NCBI GenBank assembly: GCA_963082975.1
Contig: OY720344.1
Location: forward strand, 82,758,053 to 82,822,052
Length of the DNA stretch: 64,000 bases
DNA from: Labia minor
Lineage: Eukaryota > Arthropoda > Insecta > Dermaptera > Spongiphoridae
Direction of reading: 5' to 3'
Shown one piece after another: positions 50,082 to 62,000 of the stretch. The notes beneath the pieces are model-generated. The model searched no databases and was not told the origin of the DNA. It was given only the letters and a program-made list of their open reading frames with translations. A program made the translations under genes and the position numbers. The stretch's first letter is position 1. Every line of letters begins with the position of its first letter.

Positions 50082-50228
50082 GTTACCAAATATCAAATTT
50101 GACACCAATAAACTAACACGAACTGGCTCTTTATCAATACCAAGTTTACACATTCTAAATATTCATTCACAACTCTTTATACCTATTTATATGCGGGAAA
50201 GTCTAGGGGAGGACACTCCCGATATTTT
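49384..50228 (+). repeat. Repeat family C element (helentron-like layout), host of a B fragment
   Basis: The sub-terminal inverted pair CTTTCCCGCATA (49384-49395) and TATGCGGGAAAG (50190-50201) is exact. Just outside the right copy lies the hairpin GGGAG-GACA-CTCCC (50207-50220) and the tail GATATTTTAC. Inside are CGAGATTTTGATAGATCTTG, a GT/GTAT microsatellite (49507-49541) and TCGAAATTTGATACACCGAT. A family B piece sits at 49690-49990 and (TA)n at 50038-50078. It splits a hAT MITE copy whose two sides rejoin (TTACTAAAGTGCATCTTTG). Confidence 0.7.
49690..49990 (+). repeat. Repeat family B fragment (B4) inside the C element
   Basis: Starts mid-element (ACTTAATACATCAGTAGG, then ACCGGAAGTGGTAGTATTAG) and runs through TATGACGTCATCCA to about ACATTTAAAAT. 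The 5' half and the 3' hairpin are missing. Confidence 0.7.
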
Positions 50229-50307
50229 ACTTACTAAAGTGCATCTTTGAATATTATAAACTATTTATGACTTTATATTGGAAAAACCATTTCATACAAG
50301 AATTTAA
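50229..50307. repeat. hAT MITE continuation
   Basis: Nearly identical to 49092-49167 (AAAGTGCATCTTTGAATATT and onward); it is the right side of the MITE copy split by the C element. It ends where a family B copy begins. Confidence 0.7.
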
Positions 50308-51431
50308 ATAAGTTGACCTGTAGCCAGGCACAGAACCGACCGACGCACAGTGGTCTGAAACGCCCAAATAGCTGGCCAAAAATGAAGATGTTGGTGAAAC
50401 AGCTTGAAATTTTGTAGGCAATAGTTTTGAGAGTCAGGAAATTTAAATTTGACAAAAAAAAAAATGGCGAATTCAAAATGGCGGACAGATTTTTAGAAAA
50501 GTGACGTCAGATTCGCAATTGTATGTTCTCTGGGATTTTTTGAGCCGAAAATTTCGAAATTGAAGTTAGATTGTACGAAAAAAATGATAATTTTCAAATG
50601 ATGTGTTGATTTTTCAAAAAATGACGTCATGCAGAGAAAAAGGAGAACAACTATATTATGCATCTAAAATAGGCGACGGAATTCGAGAAAAGGTGAGCTG
50701 TTACATTGATTTTACTTCAAATATCTTTCCTTCTTTTGAAAAGTGACAGGTGCACCTTAACGAGATATTAATCGCGCTAACCTGCAGGTACCTGTGGGTC
50801 CCATAGGCCTTAGTCTGTTGACGTTCGCGCGCTCGGAAAAAAATTCATAGGAACAAATGGGGCAAAAAGGAGCAATTTTTTCTTCATGATTCTTTATCTA
50901 TAGACCTTTATCTTTATGATTCAAATGAGATTGTCACCAATGGTCACCAATGTAAAAAATGCGGAATGTTTTTTGGAAAGTTTTTCGTCAGGTTACATTT
51001 TCTGACACAAGCGGTTTAAATCAGCCAATATCAATATAATACATGCATTTCTAGCAAACAAAATAAAAAAGTCCATGTACGTACCTCCAGCAACAGTTTC
51101 CATGTCGCAAGTTGCAAATTAAACTTTTCTATGAAACGAAACACCAATTTTGACTGATCTCGAATTTCAGACGTTTTGGGAAATCTCGGGAGAAAGTAAA
51201 AACAGCTGACTTTGAGATGTTCGGAAAACTCGTAGAGTCATGGTAGTGCTCTACATTTTCAGCTTTTCGTACATAAATATGTCTTCAACAAAATACCATA
51301 AACGACATGCAAAAAAAAAATTTTTCAATTTTCGATTTTTGGCCAGCTTTTTTGGCGTTTCATACCACTGTGCGACGGTTTTAAATAAATTAATTTCCAG
51401 CTACAGAAACAATTTCAAATAATTTTAATAT
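50308..51431 (-). repeat. Repeat family B copy (B5) split by a Transib-like element
   Basis: 50308-50345 gives the hairpin end (AAGTTGACCTGTAGCCAGGC) and the sub-terminal repeat ACCGACCGACG. After the insertion, GGTTTTAAATAAATTAATTT and CCAGCTACAG continue the family B sequence seen in reverse at 8560-8620. The copy stops near 51431. Confidence 0.75.
50346..51372. mobile_element. Transib-like DNA transposon, non-autonomous, 1027 bp
   Basis: Terminal inverted repeats of ~38 bp: CACAGTGGTCTGAAACGCC at the left and CACAGTGGTATGAAACGCC read inward at the right, both followed by AGCTGGCCAAAAAT; about three differences. The 5-bp target duplication CGACG is at 50341-50345 and 51373-51377, and the pre-insertion site can be seen in B2. 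CACAGTG equals the V(D)J recombination-signal heptamer. Transib elements are known for CAC-starting ends and GC-rich 5-bp duplications. The interior has no long frame and includes GTGACGTCAG and ATGACGTCATG motifs. Confidence 0.85.
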
Positions 51432-51800
51432 TAGTTTAGGGAAAAAGTAATCCATTATTTTTGGGTGAAATTTATTAGTTTAATTAACATAGTTTGGATT
51501 GTCCGATTTAGGTCAAAGAAGTACCGTTTTGTTCAACTATTTCAAAGTTCAAAACTATAAAAATCGATTTTCGCAATCTTGTCTTGATCCTAATATTTTT
51601 TTGCTATGGAAATTTTGTAATGAAAGAAAAAGATGGTAGTGGCTTGGTGCCATGTCCGGACTGTAAGGTGGATTGTCTAACAAAACGGTACATATTTGAC
51701 CAAAATCGGACAATTCAAAGCATGGCAAATAAAGTCTTGAATTTCGCCAAAAAATATGGATTTTTTTCAATAACCTATTATATAACATATATCATGTAGC
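51432..51800 (-). pseudogene. mariner remnant
   Basis: The minus-strand frame reads NPPYSPDMAPSHYHLF and SLQNFHSKKILGSRQD. This is the third-catalytic-residue region of mariner transposases, but the usual PSDYH aspartate is His here. AGGGAAAAAGTAATCCATTA at 51438 resembles a mariner end. The TGTCCGATTT-GGTCAAA motif occurs in opposite orientations at ~51499 and ~51725, so the fragment is rearranged. Dead. Confidence 0.7.
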
Positions 51801-52665
51801 TACTAATAAATTATATAATTTCATTAAATTAATTATAATAATAACATTTTGAATAAAATATAGAATTTAAATATTTAATATTACAAAAAGTAATATCTTA
51901 AAATAAAGATATTTTCTAATTAAATAATGGAAAAATGTACTGTAATATTTTCAAGTTACAATTAATGAAAAATGGAAGTCAAATTAAAGGATATTTTAAA
52001 TGAGGAACGTTTTATATTATAGATAAGTTAATGGATAGCAAATAGATTTATTATCAAATCATAAATAATTAAAGAGTAAATTTAAAATAAACATTTTATT
52101 TTCATTTTTTATAAAATAAGTGATAATCAATATTCATTATTCATATTGCTAGTAATTCAAACATTTAGAAATACTAACACGTATTTAGATCTAATATATA
52201 CTTATATATGGAAATATTATTATAATTATTTCTCAAAAGATATTTTAAATTCAATAAATTAATATATATAATATGTTTTTTAAACTTATTGTTTTATTAA
52301 TTAAAATAATTTGACACATATATAAATAACGTTTTATTAATGATAGTTAAAAAAAACTAAAATAATTTTGATTATAATTGAACCATTTTTGAATTGTCAT
52401 TTTTCGTATGTGATTTTAACAAAATATATATATAACAATTTTATTGAAATACTTTTGAAATATATTTATAATAATATTATTTAATTAAAATTAAATATAC
52501 TTAAAGAACATTAATTGCAATATCAAATCAAATTTTATAATTTATATTATAAATGAAATATCAAGTTCAAATCAATATCATCCAATAACAATATTTGTTA
52601 TTTTATTAGCTATTTTCGAATATAGCGAGAAATGTGTAAGACCATTCAAATAATTTAATTGTTTA
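51801..52665. other. AT-rich DNA downstream of CYP4
   Basis: Low-complexity sequence expected to hold the CYP4 3' UTR. No recognisable gene. Confidence 0.45.
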
Positions 52666-54097
52666 TTAATTCATCATTCGTTCCTGGAGAGCTATACATA
52701 TTCCATTTACTGATTTCAGTGTAATATCATTACATAAACGCAATTCATGATTGGCATCCTTTAATTTAAAATTTCTTAAAATACGCGATACTAATGTTTT
52801 TAATTGTAACATTGCAAATTTTTGACCTATAAAAAATACAATATGAAAAATTAATAATTATATTAAATATTAATTTGTTTTAGAGGTAAATATTTTTAAC
52901 CTATACAATTCCGTGGTCCAGCACTAAAAGCAGCAAAAGCAAATGTATGTCTTGGTTTGTTTTCATCAATATTGAAACGATCAGGGTTAAATTTTTCTGG
53001 CTCAGGCCAAAATTTTTCATTCATTCCAAGCCCTTTAAAGAAAATTCCAACTTCTGTCCCTTTCGGAATCAAAGTATTATCTAAAAGAAAAAGAATTATT
53101 AAAAATTTAAATAAATTAAATTAATTAATAAAATTAAATAAATTTATTACATGTTTCTGTACGTTTTCCATAAAAAGATTATTTTAAGTCTTATATAATT
53201 AAAAAAATAAATGAATTTATTTTTTATAAACAAAATAATACAATAAATAAATTATAACATTTTAATCTATCTATTAAATAAGATGTGAATGTGAGGAAAG
53301 GGGTAAGGTCCTATGAATTAGTGAGATACATATACTTGATAAAAACTCTGGATCGGCCTGGGCTGAGTTTTAAGCCCCTAAATTCATCTCTATTCCACAT
53401 CTAATAGCTAAGAACGGTTATACCAACCACATTCCTCCAGTCGAGTTTTCAAATACCTGTTCTCGTTAAAAGGTTAGATCACGCATCCTTGTATTGAAAT
53501 TTATGTGCATTAATTAAAAAACTAACTTAAAATTTCTAGTTTTAAATATAAAAATACCTTTAAGACGAATATCTGTTTCTGTTTTCCTATTGATCATTGG
53601 AACACTTGGATGTATTCTTAATGATTCTTTAATCACTTTCTCTAAATAAGTCATTTTCTGTAGATCATTATAAGTAGCTTTTCTTGAAGAATTACCAAAT
53701 ATATTTTCAATTTCTGAATATATTTTGTCCTATTCAATAAAAAAGAAACATCACAATCCATTATCACCGTAATTAATTAAATTAAATTAAATTAAAAACA
53801 AAAATTGTTTCACAATTTGTGTTGACTATCAGATTTTGATAAAACTATAGTTAGATGAATAATGAGAAATCAATATTATGATTTAAAAAAAATGAATAAA
53901 TCAATGGCAAAGAAGAACAATAATGAAATATTAAAATCAAAATGAAAAAATATTTTATTTTCATTTTTTCATATACAAAAGTCAATTATATTTATTAACA
54001 CATTTACTTTAAATCTTGTTTTATTTGATTCTTTATTTAATGTTAATTATACGAATATTTATTTATCTCATTGTGAAAAAGAATTCATCAGCACTTG

Positions 54098-54128
<31 letters not shown>

Positions 54129-55023
54129 TAGAATAAATTGTTTTTAATATTGATGTTTTCTTTCTGTGAATATACCTTCTAAGATTTTAAAAGTAATTAA
54201 ATAAGATAATGTATCTATATATACATATGTATATATATATATATTAACCTTTATACTTTATATTTAATGAATTTATATATTCATTTGAATATAAATGACA
54301 AAACAATTTTCTAATAAAGACGCAATTTAAAAAAAAGAAAACTTATACTAATCTTAACTTTTAGACGTTGATACAGTTATAGATAGATAAAAGATGGATC
54401 AAATAAAAATATAATTCAAGAGATATATTTATAGATTAAGAAATTCATTAAATAATATTAACCTGAACATCAGGATGTCTGGAGATGTTGTAAAGGCAAA
54501 AAGAAATTCCTGAGGCAGTGGTGTCGTGGCCCTCGAAAACAAAAGTATCTGTCTCTTCCCGAACATCCTTGTCTGTAAATGTGGGATCTTTTTTTTGAAT
54601 TTCCAATAGAAGATCCAGAAAGGCCAATCTTTTTTTCTTAATTCCGTCCGTCTCCTGTTCAGTCATGTTATCATAATCATTGTTAGATTCTTTCTTTTCT
54701 CTCTTCTTTTGTTCTATTATCTAGAAAGTAAACTAAATTAAAGAAATAATTTTTACTATTTAATATAAATCAAAGATTATTAATAAATTTGTTCAATTAT
54801 CTCCTTTTTTCGTTTAACACTAATTTTTAATATTTATTATATATACCTTGCGAGAAAGTATTTTTATCATTTTATCAAATTTTAAATTAAACCGCACATT
54901 TTAATGATATTTATTTAAAATATGCTTAACTATATTATTATCAACCTTTTTCTAATCTTTTATATTAAAATAGTTTTTTTAAAAAATAATTTTTTTTTGT
55001 ATTATCAATTCGTTTCAATAATC

Positions 55024-55055
<32 letters not shown>

Positions 55056-56059
55056 CTTATATACATATATAAATGTGACGATAAATATTCGAAACACCTT
55101 TAGACGATACAATTTAGAACAACTCATTGTTCTACGAGTTTTTATAACGAAAAAATGATGATTATATATTACTTGAATCACATTTAAGTAAATAATTTTT
55201 TTCCTGAAATTTGTATTTTAGTATATAAAAAAATTACCTACGCTAGTTTTCATTTAAATTGATTTGTAACAGACTACGAACTCTTCTTTTAGATTGTATA
55301 ATTCTATTTGAAGTTAAATCAATAATGAATATATTTGCAGAGTCTCAAGCTTTTGAAAATGTTTATTTAAAGTAAAAATTAATATCAACTGCATATGTAG
55401 AAATAAACAAACGAATAAATTTTATGAAATAGTTTTGATACTCTTTAATTCAACTTGATTAACTAAATTTTTATATTAAATATATAAATGATTTAATTAA
55501 TTATGATTAAATTCATTTTATTTTACCTTATATGTGAATTTTTTTAGTTTATCCAAATATTTAGCTTGAAGTCTACCACTTTTCGAAAGAGCAAATATAT
55601 AATCATTATAATACCAAGGTTGAAGTGATCTCAACATCATTATGTTTAGTGCTCTATAAAAAAACATTTTATAAAGTCGTTATTTTTATGTTTATATACA
55701 TTATTTTTACCAATATACCAATATTATATTTAGTAGGAAAAAATATTGAAAATTGTTATTTAATAATTTTATAATTAAAAATAATTCTTCACAAGAAAGA
55801 AATTACTTAAGAAAAATGTTATTATCTGCAGTCTTTGCGAAATATTTTCGTTTTAAAAAAATTACTCAATTAATGTAAATTACATATACAAATATTTATT
55901 TATAAATTTAGATTTTAAATTTTAAAAAAATAAAATATAAATATATGTGCGTGTGTGTGTATTGCGATCATGAAAATTTTCGATGTCGAGATTGTGATGT
56001 TTTTATACGTTTTAAAGGTCTATGAGTCATTTTTATTAAGAATGAAAAAATGTATATAC

Positions 56060-56095
<36 letters not shown>

Positions 56096-59000
56096 CAAGA
56101 TTACGCAAAAACGGTTTGAGCTAGAATAATGAAATTTGGTATAAGGGCATTATTCAAAACTCGTAGTTTTCTAACAACTTTTGTGAAATGTAGCTCATCC
56201 GGAAGTGGGTCATTACCTACCACGTTTTGATTTTTTTACCTCTAAACTGACTAAAAATAAAGATATATATGTTTGATAGTTTTTTACATGATTAAAAATT
56301 GTATAAAACTGCTATATATAGAATTTGAGCTTGATTGCATCGCTGAAAGTTCCGGAATTAAATTTTTAGCAAGTGACGTGGTGCCATCAACAAAGAGCCA
56401 AACACGGGCTGGTTTAATAAATATTATTTATTAATTTTAATTTATAATTTAATTAATTCAATTTAATTATAATATATATTTTTTATCCAATTGAAATTGC
56501 GAGATAGTCGAGTGGAGACACACCAGATTTATTATTTTTAAAAATCGAGTATTTCATTATTAAAGTAGCCAGTACTTTTTCTAAAAAAAATAGAAATCCT
56601 ATTGACACTGATAAACAATCAGCTGTATTTAAAATTACTATGTTAAGTATGGTTTATTTTAATTATATACATATCTTTAATGATATTAATAATAACTTTT
56701 TAAATGTATATTTATCAACTATATATATATTTAATATCATTTAAAAATTTTAAAATTGATTAATATATAAATAATATTTATGAGCTTTGATATCTAAATT
56801 AATTTTTAATAAACTAAAATGATTACTTATAAATTGTTTGAAGATATTCACATTCTTCATTAGTTTGTACACCTAATGAAATACCCATCGTTGAATCTAG
56901 AAAATAGAAATCAAAATTATTAATATTATTTTGAATAAAAATAAATAAAAACATTTTTTTCATATGTTAAAGGAATACAAAACTCCTCTTAAGATTTATC
57001 TGTACCAGTCATGTTGATAAGCACCCCTAAACTAATCTCTTAAAGACATTTTATCGTTACAATAGGATTCTTTCTCAAGATGTATTTATCTTGTAACTTC
57101 AAAATACATGTATTCAACTACTTGGTTATACTATGTATCTAAGCACACGGCAGTGCGCCGGCCAAGTTCCAGCAACAGGCCGCGCGCATGCCGTAAGATT
57201 ATTTACACGAAAGGTTTGGAGTCACTTTTGACCCCCCTGTAGCTCAGTTCCTATTGCAAGTACAGAGATAAAATTTTATCTACGTAGTCATATACTAGAA
57301 CTAAAGTAGTATGCTAAATTTCATAGATATAGCTTTAGTAGATCCTGAAATATGACCCTGTGAAAATAGCTTATTTTGGCACTGATTCAGTGACTGGTCA
57401 ACAACATTTCCAATTGTCCTAGCGCTATGAAATTTGGTACACAGGTCGTGTGTTATATGTAGATTAACAAAAAAGTACCGGGACCCCGAGCCTCGGCTCG
57501 GTACTTAAGTTAAAAAAAATGATTCATTATTATTGGATTTGGCTGATAATATTAATACCTGGGACACCGAGCTCTCGCTCTACCCTTTAAAAAATATTGA
57601 TATACAATTCTTTAATTATTTATTACAATTATTAAATGTTACACATTTGCATCAATCTGATTAAAATGAATGAACTTGTGCTCCTCAATAATACATAGAT
57701 ATATAATATATAGGTTCATATATATTTTTTCTATAGGTTTTTTTTGGAAAAACTGTTTAGCGCCCCAAGTGGTTATAAAACAAACTAAAGACAAATAACG
57801 TGCTTGGCAGCTTTTTGGAATTAAAAAAGCAAAATTGGCAGTCGTGGGAATTAATTTTTTAACACTGGAAATCTCACGCGCCAACACGTGACGTGGTGCC
57901 ATCAACAAAGAGCCAAACACTCCACTATCCACTCGACTATCTCGCAAATTTGAATTTGATTAAATAATATTTATTAATTTAAATTAAATTAAATTAATTA
58001 AATTATAATTTAATAAATATTATTTATAACATCAAAAACATCAAAATCTCAACATCGAAAATTGAATTGAAGACCTTAGAGCGAAACAGTGGTAAGCCAC
58101 AAAATCAAAATGTTGAGATATTGCAGTTTAAAGTTTAGAGAAAAGATAGAAAACATTGGGTTTACTGCATATATTTCAAATTTGCTCAATATGTAATATC
58201 AGCAAAGGGAAAAAGTCAGCAACTATTATTTCTTTAAATAAAACATTTTTTCTACAAAAATTAGAATTTATTTTGAAAAAATGTGGCTTAACATGTTTTT
58301 GCTAAAACTAAACTAAACGGATGATAAAAATAACTAAGATAATATAATACATCTATAACACATCTAAAATTTCAACATCTTTATCTACTATATTTTTTTT
58401 CACAAAAAAAAATAGCATTTACATAAAATGTAGCTTCAAGTGTTTTTGCTTTATCTAAATTAAAACAAAATAAAGAAAAGAATGCAATACTTATTAATCA
58501 TCTAAAATTTCAAACTCATCATCTACAGTATCAACAGTTACATTTAATGAAGCTGGTGCGCATTCCATCTGCTTTCAAATTTCTTACGCACAAGTTTTCA
58601 CTTCTGTCGGCCAGTGCCACGACTGCCAATTCGACTTTTTTTAATTCATTAGTTTTCTCTATTTTCACTATTATAAAATAAATTGTTATTGGATTAGTCA
58701 CTTCTGGTATAAGCGTTAATATTTCTAAATTCAATAATAAATAGTTATAAATGAATTGCAATTATTTTCAATAGAATAGTTAAATTTTAATTGGCATCAT
58801 TAAGAAAATTAAAATTAGAAAAATTGTTTATTTGAAGAAGATACGGGGCTATTAATGATGTAGATGATGTAATAAATAAAGAAGTGATTGAGGCAATTAC
58901 AATAATGTACTTTCTTGTATTGACTGTAATGGAGGGTTAGGCAACCAGGCGCGACATGTTATTTGAATTCATTACAACGCAGGCCATTAAAACCTTTTCA

Positions 59001-62000
59001 CTGCTAAGTTAATTTAAGAGTAACCATGTGCTCTGTGCTGAATATTTTTCCATGTATATATTTTTCAAAGTATTATTATATAATATTATACATATAATAT
59101 AATATATATAATAATTATATAATATAATATAAATAATTGGTTCCGCATGGAACCTAAATTCAAATAAATTTGAATTACCGCCCTCCGATTATGTTTAAAT
59201 ATTAATTAAATTAATTAGTTATAAATGTTAGTGTTAAGTAATTATATAATTTAATTTAATATTTTTAAGTTAATTTTATTTATAATTTTAAATATTTAAT
59301 GAATAAGTTTGACCATCTCCCTCCCTTACTATCCCTCCTGAGTGACATTCCCCACCCTTACATATCTCGATAAAAAGGCGGACCGAGAGCTCTGAGGCGT
59401 TGTTGTTATTGCTGCCCTGCTGCTGCTGCCTGTTGTTGTTTCTACCTGCTTGTTGTATTTGCCTGCCGTGTGGCTTTTTGGCCCACCGACGCCTTACTTG
59501 GCGAGTTTAGCTCGCATTCGGCCCGTTCAAATTTACAACTTGAACGCGGTGTAATTTGGGATCGTCGACGCTACTACAGAGACTTCAGCTGCCGGCCCTG
59601 AGCTCCAGTTTTTGTTCCGAGAGGGTAAACCCATTGGTTCCTGAGGGGGACCATTTCTGCCACGTTGGAGCCGTTGGGGTATGATATCTGGATCAATTGG
59701 CAATCAATCTGCAGCAGGGCGACCATCGAAGACACGCGAGACGGTGAATTCCTTTTCCCAATCCCCGTGGTCAAACAGATAAGTGCACTTATTCTCCCCT
59801 TTGAATTATATTAAATTTTAGATTTAAGTTGTTATATATATTTAGGTGATCCTAAATATAATTAATCTTGTATCATTAAAATAAATTGATTTTAATTAAA
59901 ATATTGTAAAAGTTGATTACAGTTTTTATTTAGCGATCTTTTCTCCATCCCGAAACTTTAATATCTTAAAAATAGACCTTTTAATACAGTCCACTCAATT
60001 TTCAAGGTGCGATAGAAGTGAAGAGGTAGCTATCGTATTTTTATTAATTCCTCTTTTTAGCCCTTCGAGCAAAATAATAGATATTAATAGAAAATTATCG
60101 TCTTTCCATTGGAATAATGGCACTTCATTTGATTTTCGGCGTCTTGTACCTGTTCTTGGTGTCTGTGGCTCATTTTCTATCTCACTATCAGATTCACAAT
60201 TTTCACTCGAAACAGTAAAAAAAATCACTATCGCTTATAGAAATATCCCCTTCCGATTCAAAAGTATTCAAAATTTCATTATTCGAAAGATTTTTCCTCG
60301 ATGTACTCGAACTAGTCGAAGCCATCTTACAATAGTGCACTGGCATGAGGATCACTGCCGCTGCCCCCCGCAAATTTTATGACGATGAAACAAGGTCTAC
60401 TTTGAAACTAAATTTATTATGAAGCCAATAGATAATCCTACATGTCATACAAATTTGAAGACCAACAAACGATATACTTAAACAGGACATGCATGACAAA
60501 TACGAGATCTACCGAAACGTAATATTACGGGCATAGCATGTCATTAGCCTGTACATTGGAACGTAATATTACGGTCATAGCAGTGAAAGGGTTAAGAAAA
60601 AATATTTTCAAACGAAACAAAATTTGTATTTATTTTATGATCAAAATTAAAATCCATAATTAAGGAAATTGTTTACCTATCATATTGTCCAGCGTGCATA
60701 ATGACATATATGGATAAATATCAAAAGACTCATCTCCATCATGTTTTTTTAATTTGTTAACGAGAATTTCAGCATTTGATTCAAAAACTTCAACAAATCT
60801 TTCAAGAATTCCGAAATGAAAAGCAGGTGTGATCAATTTTCGATGACGATGCCAATGTTCACCTGAAAAAAATTTTAAAAAATTCATATTTATATATATA
60901 TATATAATTTTATAAAAAAATTTATTTAATAAATTTAAAGTTATGAACCTGTAGAAGTCAGTAGGCCTTTACCCAGCCATTGGTTAACAATTAGATATAA
61001 ATCTCCCTTTTTGAGATTTTGTTGATCTTTTAAAATTACCTAAAATAAAAACATAAAAAAAATACTACAAATACTTAAAATTATTGTATTATAAATAACT
61101 TAAATATAAACGTGAAATTATCTTTATTATAAATAGTTTATGTTCAGAAATAAGAATGGAATTTTTTTGAAATTGTCCATTGTGTTAAAACAATGATTCT
61201 CAACCTATGTGCCGCGGCACTTTTGGGTGCCGCGAGATTTTTAAAAATGTGCCGCCGCCAAATCATTATTACATATGTAAAGAGGCTCTTAAACATTTCG
61301 GACTTTTTTGGGACCACTTTTTTCAATAAACTTTTACACTTATCTTTTTCTCTGTGTTTAAACCGTTGAAAGTGTGCGGCGAGAAAAAAAAGGTTGAGAA
61401 TCACTATTATGATATTATGGTTTTATTTAGGGTAATTTTTTAGAATCTTCTTTATTTAAGTGGTATTCAAATTTTGAAAACTCTTATTTATGAGATTATT
61501 TTATCAATAACAAAAAAAAGAAGAAAAATTGGAATTAAAAACGAATACCTACTTCAATATCATCCGGATCATGTAAAATAACATAAACTTGAAAAGGTCC
61601 AAGATACAATGAAAAAAATCGTTTGAATTTTTTACAATTATTAATTAGTTTTTTTAAAAACACTGAAAAATATTAAGAATATAATTAATAAAATTAAATT
61701 ATATAACTTATTTATACTATATAATCGAAATTGTCCTTCGAGTTATATATAAATATATATAGGAAGATATTTATTAAACAAAATACTATATTATTATTTT
61801 ATTGTTAAAACAACTATTGAATGAAAAAAACCGGTATTTTAAAACACAAGTCGCCTCTGTTGGGATTATTCTTTATTATTGGTTTAATACTAAAAATTAA
61901 TTCAAGATATTTATATCAAATGATTCATGATCCAAACCATGTACATTCAACGTATATAAATATATAAGTCAAGAGATTTAAATGATAAACATCAAAATAT

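Noticed and set aside
54922-55158. 78-codon plus-strand frame in CYP4 intron 6
   Set aside because: Pure A+T-driven frame with (TA)n; no coding character.
58531-58761. 76-codon minus frame ending near an acidic DDEFEILDD-like tail in another frame
   Set aside because: Might be the tail of a transposase but no family motif is recognisable and the frame changes; not annotated as a gene.
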